DNA of 64,000 bases, taken from positions 22,102,001 through 22,166,000 of the forward strand of contig NC_134025.1 of the NCBI RefSeq assembly GCF_964204645.1, written 5' to 3'. Of this stretch, positions 53,820-64,000 are shown one piece after another. Position 1 is the stretch's first letter. Each line of letters begins with the position of its first letter. Position numbers and translations under genes: made by a program. This DNA comes from Tubulanus polymorphus. Lineage: Eukaryota > Nemertea > Palaeonemertea > Tubulaniformes > Tubulanidae. Under the pieces are notes generated by a model. That model ran no database searches. It was not told where the DNA came from and worked only from the letters and a program-made list of their open reading frames with translations.

Positions 53820-55160
53820 ATAACTTATCTTTAAATCTCCTCTTTGGGGTTTCGGCCTATATGATAATGCGGAAGTGTGCGCGCGATAAAATCAGGACTC
53901 TGGGTTCAAAACAGCAGAAATAACAGACCAAGTACGGCAAAGAACTTGAACTTGTATATTCAAGACGTAATTCTGCACCATTGACATAATCATTGGTTCA
54001 GTAATATTAGCTTTGCCAGTATACCAGCACTTACTATTTGTTTTATCTAATGGTTTATGTCACAATTACATTAGTAGAAGCGAAAGTGGAATCGATAGCA
54101 TTGACAGTAAACCATGCTTCACACACAAGTGACATCCTATAGATAACTCGGGAACAATCAGTCGCGGAACATCGAGACAAAAGGCACGAGACAACAAAGT
54201 TAGCCCCGAAACAATGGCGCGATCATTGACAATATGTAGACGCATTGCAAATACACAACAAATGATGCGTTTATTAAGCGATATGAAAGATGAATATCGC
54301 GTTCCCACCAACTTCAGCGAGGCATTCCATTACTTTTACCTGCTATCAATATTTGATGCATGATCGCTCATAAAACCCGACAACAAAGTTAATGAGCGAC
54401 TTAATGAAGCAAATACGTTCGTGCTTCCGGTCAGTATCTGACCACTGGCATTGAGCCGGACAATGGCCGCGGTTATAATTTTCGCCGATCGTGCGCGATA
54501 TTTTGCCGCAGCAACAGGATATGTATAATATATTAACGTTATTATAGTTTCTTGCCGTAATCGACCGTGCGTTAAGTCTGTACACGCTTAAACATGTTGG
54601 AAGAGTTATTTTGAGCGCCTTGATTTTCTGCGTAAGAAAAGATCGATGTTCCCTTCCTTTCTATCATAAATAAGAAATCAAAAATATTTTTCAGCATTCG
54701 CACGCTTTGTCTGTTCTCTCCGTTTTAGAGAAGGAGGATTATCCGACGAAAAGACCAGAAAATAATGATTTCATGCATCGCAAACTAAATATTATTTCAA
54801 CTTCGATTGATCCGGAAGTGAAATATGTGGCTTCTGGAAATCCTCTTTCAGTCGGGGTGATACTAAAAGCTGGCGGCTAATCCCTACTCGGACGAACTGA
54901 CGTATAAACTAAACGGAAGATCAGGAGCGATGACATTAATCAAACGTACGATTCGGACTATAAGGAAGAAGATTAAAGTAATACGGGATTTGTTTTTCAG
55001 CGGCCGAACAAATCGACCGTTTTCTTTTTGAAGAGAAAAACTAAATGGGGATACGTCTCACTCCAGCCGTCGTGTCAAAATGAATAGTTGATTCTACACT
55101 TATAGATTGAGAGCAGAGAAAAAAACTAAAAATCCATGGTTACGGGATATGTAGACTTTA
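53820..55160. other. Gene-free stretch
   Basis: No exon or repeat that I can support. A GC-richer patch at 54420-54510 (including CGGACAATGGCCGCGG) could be regulatory. Confidence 0.3.
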
Positions 55161-55162
55161 GA

Positions 55163-55300
55163 GGGCCGGTTCCATGGTCAAGACCCAATACCAAAATTTG
55201 TCTTAAATCTTAAGACTGGTCTTAAGTTTATTAGATTGGCTATAAACTAAGTTGGTCTTAGAACGGTCTTAAGTCTAAGCCCTGACCATGGAACCGGCCC
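55163..55300. mobile_element. MITE 1 of an adjacent trio
   Basis: The left end GGGCCGGTTCCATGGTCA is exactly matched by the reverse complement of TGACCATGGAACCGGCCC at the right end. The interior carries CTTAAGACTGGTCTTAAG, also present in the element at 1803-1932. Confidence 0.8.
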
Positions 55301-55409
55301 GGGGCCAGTTGCTTCGAAAGGGGTCTTAACTTCTAAGACTGTTCTAGGTCTAAGACAGGTTGGTCTAAGACAAGTTTTTAATATGAGCCATGACTATAGA
55401 ACCGGCCCC
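55301..55409. mobile_element. MITE 2 of an adjacent trio
   Basis: Starts GGGGCCAGTTGCTTCG directly at the end of the first element and ends ACTATAGAACCGGCCCC. The outer 10 bp are inverted repeats with one mismatch and the inner part is more diverged. Confidence 0.65.
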
Positions 55410-55507
55410 ACATGGCCCAGTTTTATAGACCGGTTTAACTCTGATAATCTGTGGTTGAATTAATCGCTAGACTAAAGATAAGACTGGCCTATAAAACTAG
55501 CCCGTGT
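55410..55507. mobile_element. MITE 3 of an adjacent trio
   Basis: ACATGGCCCAGTTTTATAG at the left is matched by the reverse complement of CTATAAAACTAGCCCGTGT at the right, with about four mismatches. It follows the second element with no spacer. Confidence 0.65.
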
Positions 55508-56475
55508 CATATAGTTAATCGTTCTTTCGGAGAACAACACAGTAATAACTGTGGCTTCAAGGTATATGCTTCACCATATTTTCAATACTACTTTGAGTAC
55601 ATTAGTGGCGAAAGAAAAGATGAAAGTATCCTCAACTATTTCAATGTGACGCCGTTGGCTTCATGTGAAAGGAAGAAAGTACGAGTCTTTATCAGGCAAA
55701 ATGCGCCTAGAGCGGTCATGTAATGTACATTTGTTTTAACTTTAATGAGTTTGGCTGAATTTGGTTTCGGGCCATCGAATCACACGATGGTATCAATGAC
55801 GTCGGACAAAGCCGTTGTAATTGTTTAATGGATTCGAAATCTGATATTGCAATGCTTTTATTGGAAGTATCTTCACCCGAGCTGAGGTTAACAATAGATA
55901 ATGCTTCGACAACTTTTTGTCGTATAGATTTATCCAAACTTATCGACTGTACATTTTATTTACGTTCGCGAACGTTATAGGTATCTATTGTGCAATGTTT
56001 TCAATTAGTTTTAGATTGCAAGGCGTATGATGACGACAAAGGCGTGCGCCTGTCTCGGTAATGGACTGGCTTACTATCATAGGAAGATGAAGTGACCCTT
56101 GTTATTTGTGTGTAGGTCCACAGCCTGTCGTTTCAACCGGTTGCAATTTCGAGAAACCCCGTGCACGTTTCTTGTTCCACCAGAAGTGAAAACGATTGTC
56201 TTTTAATAAGTTTACCGCGACTAAACGTTTTAATATCCGCATTTCACCGCAGGCCGCGCCTTTAGTATTACACCCTTAGGCCTGGTCGAGTGTAAGTGAC
56301 CGCTCTCTCTCTCTTACGCGGGATGCTTCACCCTCGGGGATAATCTAGATGAATAAATCTCAGCGGTCATCGCACCAACTGCTTAAGGCGGCAATATTGC
56401 AGAACAATAACGTTGCAACTTAAAGTGATGTTGTCTTTCACACCCAACACTGCCATTAAACCAACTATCTCACAC

Positions 56476-56566
56476 CGTCGTTAGCGTTTTACCAATAGCG
56501 TCCACGGTTTTACGTAACGCACGTTTTATCGCGCCGACGTCCAACACGTGTGCGACGCTAACGACG
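56476..56566. repeat. 11-bp perfect inverted repeat in a GC-richer patch
   Basis: CGTCGTTAGCG at 56476-56486 and CGCTAACGACG at 56556-56566 bracket about 70 bp containing ACGTCCAACACGTGTGCG. It may be a decayed small element or a regulatory palindrome. Confidence 0.5.
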
Positions 56567-56989
56567 TTACGCTTAATAATAATAGGGCCAGAAGGAATGC
56601 CGGGTGCGTTACGAGGTCTGGGCACCGCACGCAGATGTACAGAGGAGTTTCACAGATTACGCTCGCATAAAGACGATAACAATATCTGCACCACGCGAGA
56701 CAATATTTATCATACGGTTAGCTTGTACCGGTCAAACGAATTGAAAAACACGTGTTTCGTGTATTGTGATTGCTCCCTGGAAAACACACGCATTTATCAC
56801 TGTTTTGAAAATAGTTATATCTGCTAGATTTATTAGTAAAAACATATTATATTCCATTGAACTAATTAAAAAGGAAGAAAATACTGTTGTTTTCTTGATT
56901 TATAAGATATATACATATCATTCTCTATTGAATTCATCGAAAAAAAGAAGAAAATACTATTGTTGTTCTCGGGAACGATTGGAATTCAA

Positions 56990-59080
56990 GTGAGATGTAC
57001 AATACCGTAAAATGTGGGAAATGAAGGATAAAGTAGTCAGTCGTCAATCACACAAGCTGCAGCTCCTCCCAGAATCTGGGCGTGGTTTTCAGTTATATTT
57101 CGCGACAGATGGCGTCGTGCAACGCGACACTTTCTGAGGGCGCCTCTAAACATGGCCATATGTTTTAAAGATCAAATCCTATTCCAACATTTGAATATCA
57201 AAAACGGTAGGGAAACTAGATGGAGCGAAAGGTGTTGGGAATGATGACCAATAGTTCATATCTTATATGTATTCTGGTGACATTGAAAAAAGAAAAAGGA
57301 TTTTTTAATATGAAGCAATTGTGTTACAGTCGTTGAAAGCTATACGTTGATCAAATAGAGTCGTTTCTTTTTCGATCGATCCAACAAGTCGTCTCTTATC
57401 TTACAATTTAGTTTCCAACAATATCAACTAAAATCTCTATAAAGGAATTTTACCCTTTGGTGAACATGTTTATGCTGCACCCAATAGCCATTTCCACGTT
57501 TTTCGAGGCGCCTTCCTAAAAGTGACGTATTTCTTTAAACTACAATCGTGCCCGATTGTTGCAGCCGAGAAAAATGAAATAAACACCATTAGAAAATACG
57601 AATTGTCACCTTTCTTACGATATATAGCTTGAATTTTTGTATCAAGGAGGGATGGACGACAATAAATTGAACTAAAGGTTTTACTGTAAAAATGTTGAAA
57701 TCCGTGCAACAATTCGGGGACCGTGGGACTGCTTCAAAATGGCGCCTGGTAACTGGAAACTTCTCCATTGATTTCTCGCCGCAGCTTCACCGAAAAATAA
57801 CTAATCCAATGATCGAAGATATTCGATTAGTATCTCTAAAAAGGATTATCTGAGGGTTTATTTTTACAGTTTATACTGGTCCCAGGTATTCCCATGCGTG
57901 AACTAAACTCAAGCCAAAAATTAAAAAAAAGAAACTCTGATTTTTGAATGAATGAGCAATATCATCATTAAGATCTTTATTCGTCTATTCGTTCGACATT
58001 CTGTTCTACATAATAACGCAAAAAGAGTCACATATATGGTGGTTGCGTTTATTTTTTCAGTAATCAATAACAAGATGAAGAAAATAGTTCAATATTGGCG
58101 GAAGGATAAACAGGAATAGAATGATATTTCTCATACGTCACAGAGGCACACACTTCTAAATAAACGGACTAGTTCTGTCAGTAGTAACATGACGCTTAAA
58201 GCACATTATCAGTTTACATGGACAACATAGCCAAACGTAAATTGAGAAATCATATTTCTAAGATTATATATTTTTGATAATGAAGATTTTAAAGCATTGA
58301 GTATTTGACAAACATTAAACAAGATCTTAACCCTATCTACACGGTCACAATCTAACCGGATTTGGTTCAGTACCAGCGTTATACTAAAGTCCGCGCAAGG
58401 CCCAGCCCGGGTGGCTTTTCAATCCGGGCTAAACTGCGGACGGTCAAGAATATCGATCCAGGTCAACTTAATAGGATTAAGAAACGACTATACCAACCCG
58501 TGATTTCAGGTTGACCGTTTTCGGAACGAATACATACAATCGTGCTTCGTTGAAAATAGGTACACGAGAACTGGAAACTATATAATATAGAGCTATACAG
58601 TGACGAACTCATTTGGAGTCAGCGCCAAAATTCGTTAACACAATGATAATGCACTAGTCCTCAATATGCTTTTAATCACATAAAAGACAAAGCACAGAGA
58701 TTGTATCACAGTACAGTGGAAATGTATGATATTATGTCATGTAAATGATTTAACAATTAAGAAATGACTACGTTACAAAAAAAAACATGGTTTACAGGCT
58801 TTTTTAAGTTGTACATTTTTCCTCTTTTTTGGGTTCGCACGCGCTTGGCGAGGTTCGATCTCCGAACTCGTACGAAAGCAACAGTAGTAGACCAATAGAC
58901 CAGTGGAACTAGTCCACTGACCAGTTATAGCACTTGGTCGTAGCACTGGGCGCCTCTAATTTCGGCTACCCCAGCCGATATGGTTCACGTGTGCTTTTCT
59001 AGTTGCCCATAGAGGCGGAGATCGCTTTGGGTTCAGCGTAACGATTAGGAAGTAAGTGTGACGAGATTTTCTGAGGCACT
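56990..59080. other. Gene-free stretch
   Basis: No supported exon, RNA gene or repeat. Short open frames lack splice context. Confidence 0.35.
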
Positions 59081-59085
59081 TTCTC

Positions 59086-59139
59086 GATCCTGGATCGAAC
59101 TCGGATCCTGGATCGAACTCGGATCCTGGATCGAACTCG
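59086..59139. repeat. 18-bp tandem repeat, three copies
   Basis: GATCCTGGATCGAACTCG is repeated three times with exact identity. It is followed by TATATAAGC at 59142-59150. Confidence 0.9.
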
Positions 59140-59346
59140 GGTATATAAGCAACTGAATTTAGTCCATTTGATCAGCATGGCAATACAGGTACCGGGTAAC
59201 ATATATGCGTAACATACGCAACAAAACTCCACAACTGGAGATGACTCTCGGCTATAAATTAGTAATGTCATTTTGCATCTCCATGTATTAAGACATGATT
59301 TTCACAAAGTTTATTTTTCTATGATTTGATGAGAATCAGCATATAA

Positions 59347-59560
59347 GGCTAAAAAAGATTGATACCTTGTTTCTCATATCTGCTGAAATTGACCCGACCG
59401 GCCGCCTATCTACCCTGTACTCTAGTTTAATTAAAAAAGAAAATCATGATCAAGCTAACAATAACAGACCAGACAGCTATAGAAATGAACTGATTAAAAA
59501 CTTGATTGCAATTCACAATAGTGACCTGGCCGATTATGAGAAACAAGGTCAAATTTTATT
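59347..59560 (+). mobile_element. Small TIR element with TTGATACCTTGTTTCTCAT ends
   Basis: Starts near TTGATACCTTGTTTCTCAT and ends ATGAGAAACAAGGTCAA, which are inverted copies. The interior is AT-rich, with a short frame of about 65 codons (IDPTGRLSTLYSSLIKKEN...). It is paralogous to 40683-40855. The short frame has no known family, so it is probably a non-autonomous element. Confidence 0.65.
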
Positions 59561-59746
59561 TTAGTCTAAACGATTTCGTATACACCTTGACAATATACGC
59601 GCATTTAAAACAATCAGTTTTTCTCCTTGCGGTCGGAGGCGTGATTATCTTAAAACATTGGAAGCTCATTTTTGGTAGCGATTAGCTTATGACTAGTTCA
59701 TTATTTACATTTGATTTTTTGGTGTTGCACTTTCGAGTCGGTATCT

Positions 59747-60421
59747 TTACGTTACGTTCACCGATGTTGATTTATTTTCGAGCGTTACTCGCGCCGTTTG
59801 TTTGAATCCGCTAGAACTAACGGCCGAATCGGTGTCGTCTGCCGACCCGTCGCCGATTACAGTAACTAGGTAATCGGAGAACGATACGCGACGCGGCGCC
59901 TTCTCGGGCAACTGCGTTATCAGCGTTCTGTAGGGATTACCGTTCGGCGTTTTTGACGCGCCGTTTTTCAGACACACCTTCGGCGAGTTCGAAGTCGGTT
60001 TCTCGCCGGTAGCGAAGAGACCCGCGCGTCGACCACTCGCTGAGGAGTCGGATAACTGTCGGCCGACGTCCGATAACGAACGGCCTTTTAAATGAAACCC
60101 GTTTATAACTGGGCAACCGACACTTTTTCGTCGCTCTATATTGGGTCGCTCCGGCGGCGAGCTAGAAGACTCTTTATCCGATTGCGCGCGCGGTCGGATT
60201 GGTAAATCAAGCGAACAACGCCTGTCGATCCGATGCCATTTGGTCATGTGCGGCGTAGGCGGCCGAGTGAGCATTTCCCTGCGATGGTTTAATTTTTTAG
60301 CGTCAGTTTGTTCGGTTGCAGTCAACTCGCGGAGTTCCGAGTCGCTCGATGACAAAGAACTGCTCGAATCTCGGCGTTTTAATTGCGGATCAAGTCTGAA
60401 GGTCACCGATCTTTCGGCCAT
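59747..60421 (-). CDS. Serine-rich basic protein with RVSF motif, last exon
   Basis: Family not recognised. A pyrimidine-rich acceptor (TTTTTTATTACGTCTGCAG) begins the exon at 60434, so an upstream untranslated or coding exon exists. The first ATG in the exon (60421) gives 224 aa to the stop at 59747. No membrane segment. The sequence is rich in Ser, Arg and Pro with several basic-directed phosphosite-like motifs (RRDSS, RRCSL, RRKSV), a SSSSLSSSDSE acidic-serine run at residues 19-29, and RRVSFSDYLV at 177-186. RVSF at 178-181 fits the RVxF docking motif of protein phosphatase 1. It is likely an intrinsically disordered regulatory or scaffold protein, but that is inference. GC content is clearly higher than in the flanks, which supports coding. 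The N-terminus could extend into an upstream exon. Confidence 0.55.
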   Translation of the reverse strand: MAERSVTFRLDPQLKRRDSSSSLSSSDSELRELTATEQTDAKKLNHRREMLTRPPTPHMTKWHRIDRRCSLDLPIRPRAQSDKESSSSPPERPNIERRKSVGCPVINGFHLKGRSLSDVGRQLSDSSASGRRAGLFATGEKPTSNSPKVCLKNGASKTPNGNPYRTLITQLPEKAPRRVSFSDYLVTVIGDGSADDTDSAVSSSGFKQTARVTLENKSTSVNVT

Positions 60422-60609
60422 GTTTAATGACTGTCTGCAGACGTAATAAAAAACAAACAAATGAATAAACGAGACAACTGATAAGTCCATGACTCATGAA
60501 ATAAATAGATAAGCAGTGTGTATCTAGATTTGAAAAAAAATTCCTAAATTGACAGTGCAAATGAAATTTAGATTGTAAAAGAGTGGATTGATCACGTTAT
60601 TTCAAACAG

Positions 60610-60895
60610 ATGCCAAAACGCCAATCTGGCCCCCTAAATTTGAAGGTTCCTAAGAATATCTACCCCCAACAAGTCCTAAATGACCTTTTTTCGATTAAAG
60701 TGAAAGAAAACTGAAGTGGTATTTTCTCGTGCAAAATGATGAAATTCTTCTTAAATTTTCAAAAAATATCCAACGCCCAGGGAACGCCGCAGCTTCTATC
60801 GTCCTTACACAACATTTCATATAGGCTCTTTTTACTTCCCTGGACCCTCCCCCCTTCCCCATACAGAATCCATAATCCGCCCCTGATTTACATTC
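60610..60895. mobile_element. Decayed repeat ending in AGGGGCGGATTATGGATT
   Basis: On the minus strand it begins CAGGGGCGGATTATGGATTC and GGGGAAGGGGGGAGGGTCCA. On the plus strand the other edge is near CTGGCCCCCTAAATTTGAAG. G-rich ends of this type are common for non-autonomous transposons. The arms are poorly matched. Confidence 0.4.
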
Positions 60896-61157
60896 CATAC
60901 ATTTCATGTAAAAGATATGTTTTTTCTTAAACTTACGTCAGTATTCTATGTTTCGAGAGAACCATGTACCGTACAGTTGGGCGAAAAAAGCACGTAGAGA
61001 ATAGTGTATATACTTCGGTCGTCAATAAATGTGCATCGGTCTAGTGTCAACAACGTACCCTGAAATTTAAACAACAAAATATTGAATGACGATTATAATC
61101 CGTTGCTGGTCGCTATTGCGAAAAAACCATAATTAGCTATTTATATTTTAGACATTG

Positions 61158-61405
<248 letters not shown>

Positions 61406-61485
<80 letters not shown>

Positions 61486-61510
61486 TTATATATATATATA
61501 TTTATATGTA
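61406..61510. repeat. Second (AT)n tract
   Basis: Alternating AT with a few TTTATA and GTATAT interruptions, continuing from the palindromic tract. Confidence 0.85.
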
Positions 61511-61972
61511 TGTCACATGGTGTAACCGTGTTTCGAGCGTGGCCCGACTTTGAAAAAAATCAGGATATCTTTTACAGAACTACGTATGTACATGTGAATA
61601 CATATATGTTTTTTGTTTTGTTTTTTGTTCTAAAGATTTACCTTCACCTGTCGTTTGAGAGTATAAATCACGCTTGCGAATGCCTGTTTACGATCCCTTG
61701 TCGAGATGTGTATATTGCTATCAATGCTTACATGTATATATGTATTATTACTCGTTACTCAAAAGGTTATGTCATTCTGTGCGCGCGGTGCGTACTGTTA
61801 TCATAGGTTTGACGTAATTACAGACGCTATAGACAGTAAACATCCTAATAAGTATACAGCTGGTTTAGTGTTTTTCGCAAGCTCGTCGACGTTACTGTCC
61901 GAAATTGTCGCTTACCCTCTTCATTGCACCATTGGTCAGAACAAGTCTCCTATATGCTAAGTACCGTTTATG

Positions 61973-62074
61973 TTTATTTCAATCTTCATCATCAAATCGC
62001 GAAGATTGAAATAAATAGGACTAACTCTATATAGATTAAGATTGAAATAAATAGGACTAACTCTATATAGATTA
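61973..62074. repeat. 36-bp tandem duplication with an inverted partner
   Basis: AGATTGAAATAAATAGGACT begins a 36-bp unit present twice in exact copies (62003-62038 and 62039-62074). TTTATTTCAATCTTC at 61973-61987 is a perfect inverted copy of the unit start at 62001-62015. Confidence 0.85.
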
Positions 62075-62321
62075 TTCGATCCTTTTATATCAATATTGCG
62101 TACATCCAAGCAGGTACACACCCAACACGATATCCAACACCGTGTACCGGGGCGAAGCGATATATCTCGTTTCTATGTGGTCAGGTTGAATTAGAAGGAA
62201 TACGCGGCTATTTTATACGTTCAATTACTGTTGACATATCGGGTAAACTGATCGATGGACGGTCGATAAGACCAGATATGGCAAATCAATCACGTAAATA
62301 TATCAATCACTCGGTAGTGCA

Positions 62322-62792
62322 TTGACGATGGGCAATATTCATGATACATTAGCACCGATTGTTTCTTTGACATGTCAAAGGTTGGATTTTGTTTTTAAAG
62401 CACGCAATGAAAAATTACACTCTTTGACTCGCGAATCGATTAAACACGAGCCCCAAAAATGCATTTTCAGATTTGTACTTTTTAGATTCGAGCGATTTCT
62501 GATCAATTACAAGCGAAGCTTTTGTATTCTAGTTATACGGTCTTCTTCAACGGGCTATTTACGTGGTGTAAAAAGTGCGCGTTCATTGTTTGAATACTTC
62601 ATTACGACGAGTACCGTGAGACTTTCCGATCATTACGAACACAGTTATAAACGTAGATCTCAATGTATATATACAATGTTTTTTTTTCTAATCTGTCATA
62701 TCGACGGAAACCTGATCAAACCGACTTCGAATAGTAGAATTTGGCATATTACCAGCCGAATCAGACAAATGCGAGTTCTTTTTCCTTTGTAA
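62322..62792 (+). other. 156-codon open frame of unknown status
   Basis: The longest unexplained plus-strand frame in this part. It starts MTMGNIHDTLAPIVSL and is basic, rich in Arg, Phe and Ser, with no domain, signal peptide or splice support that I recognise. It may be chance. Confidence 0.15.
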
Positions 62793-62799
62793 CCTCGTC

Positions 62800-64000
62800 A
62801 ACGACAGTTAAATGAGGCCAGTGACACACAAAAATTTGTCAGCAAAATTCACTATTTGCCAATCTTCTCGTCAAGGCCATGCGCTTCGTTTAGGAGAAAA
62901 GTGCGGCAACGAAGTGAAGTTACCTTAACGAGATTTACTGCATTTGATGCGCAAAATGCAAGAGGTTATCACATTGCACTTTGAGGTGCATATACGATGT
63001 ACGTATACACACAATGTACTTAAAACTTCGCTCGAATGTACGAATTCCCCCTTTAGAAACAGAGCCAAGTATATCTTTTTCACTTCAACGTCGAGAGAAC
63101 CAAATTAAAACATATTTGATACCCAATAAATATGCGTATATGCTAGTAGATAATCTTCGGGCGCTCTGCATTTCACAATGAATTCAGATATTTTTATCAA
63201 AATATGGCATGTGCAATGGTACCTCAAAATAGTTATTTCGTAATCATTTTTTCTAATTCTCGATTCTATATATTTGCACCAAGGCGTTTAACCGAAATTC
63301 ATTCGGGCAAAAGAATCATTCATTGTTCTACTATATGAATAGCAATCTCAGGAACTGATATTTCTGAAGTTCGTAGAACGCAATATTTCATATTACTTAC
63401 CTGTTAAGTAAACTAAATACTCATGACTCTAAACGTCCATTCGGTATTAATTACGACATATATATATAAAGTGTCTGTCGTCTTATCGAGGAATCGAGAC
63501 TTACCGAAATAAGTCCGTTGAGCGTAGATAATAGTCACTTCGCTTATGAACCTGTGGTTCAACATGAGGCATCTATCTACACTGATAATAATTCATATTT
63601 CCAAGTATTTCAACCCTTAACGAGTCAAGTATGTTCGAATATTATCCAATAATAACGCGCGCGTAAGTACCGTTTTAGCGTTCGGGTGCGCGTTGAAAGT
63701 GAACCCCTTTAAAAGAACGTTATCATCGGAATCAAATCGTCGGCCGATTTTTAACCTATCGACATCTGAATTAAAAAACAACAGAATCAAATCGGATCAA
63801 TGTGTATATATTGTTGTTTTGTCGGCTAGCTCCGGGATCGGAAACACCGTAACAAGCGCAGTAACAGTAATCTAGTTTTTTTTACGGTCACACTCGTGCG
63901 ATTTCACGGTGTGTTCAAGTTTTAGTCCAAATAAACACAACGATACAATGATCCGAGCAAACGATTATGTATCCGGTTTTGACACCGGTACAATCGGACC
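62800..64000. other. Gene-free stretch at the right edge
   Basis: No exon or repeat is supported. TATATATATAAAG occurs at 63458-63471 on the plus strand but no initiator or donor follows at useful spacing. Confidence 0.3.

Noticed and set aside
58840-58890. tRNA-like B-box (GAGGTTCGATCTCC)
   Set aside because: No A-box or cloverleaf could be formed around it.

Overview
The window is nuclear DNA from an invertebrate bilaterian animal. It is AT-rich, its genes are split by GT-AG introns, and it holds many short terminal-inverted-repeat elements (MITEs), several of them inside introns. Protein similarity points to a marine lineage such as a spiralian or ambulacrarian, but the sequence does not fix the phylum. 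I rebuilt gene models by joining exons whose splice sites and reading phases agree.

Left part (1-13 kb) is gene-dense. TRMT61A, the catalytic subunit of the tRNA m1A58 methyltransferase, lies on the minus strand (3982-658, three exons, 289 aa). It is head-to-head with an otopetrin-type proton channel on the plus strand (4905-8636, six exons, 702 aa). The otopetrin gene runs tail-to-tail into a minus-strand gene for a small secreted protein (about 12001-9511). That gene has a signal peptide, a six-cysteine module, and four tandem threonine-rich mini-exons that are all phase 1-1.

Middle part (13-46 kb) is a large, gene-poor territory around one recognisable developmental gene, an Nkx2.2 (vnd-type) homeobox gene on the minus strand. 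Its three coding exons (34468-34259, 30093-29862, 25386-24620) give a protein of about 402 aa with a TN/EH1 motif, homeodomain and NK2-specific domain. Upstream of the shared TN exon there are several TATA-type first-exon candidates near 30.2, 34.55, 39.44 and 45.5 kb. The two coding ones end in the phase that the shared exon accepts, which suggests alternative promoters. The Nkx2.2 flanks hold only candidate small exons and repeats.

Right part (46-64 kb) is mostly intergenic. It contains several MITE families, including a 340-bp element and a run of three adjacent elements, and two very long (AT)n tracts, one bracketed by an inverted repeat. It also contains one minus-strand exon of an unrecognised serine-rich basic protein with an RVSF (possible PP1-docking) motif at 60421-59747.

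The genes do not form a pathway. They are a housekeeping enzyme, a channel, a secreted protein and a neural/endodermal transcription factor that happen to be neighbours.
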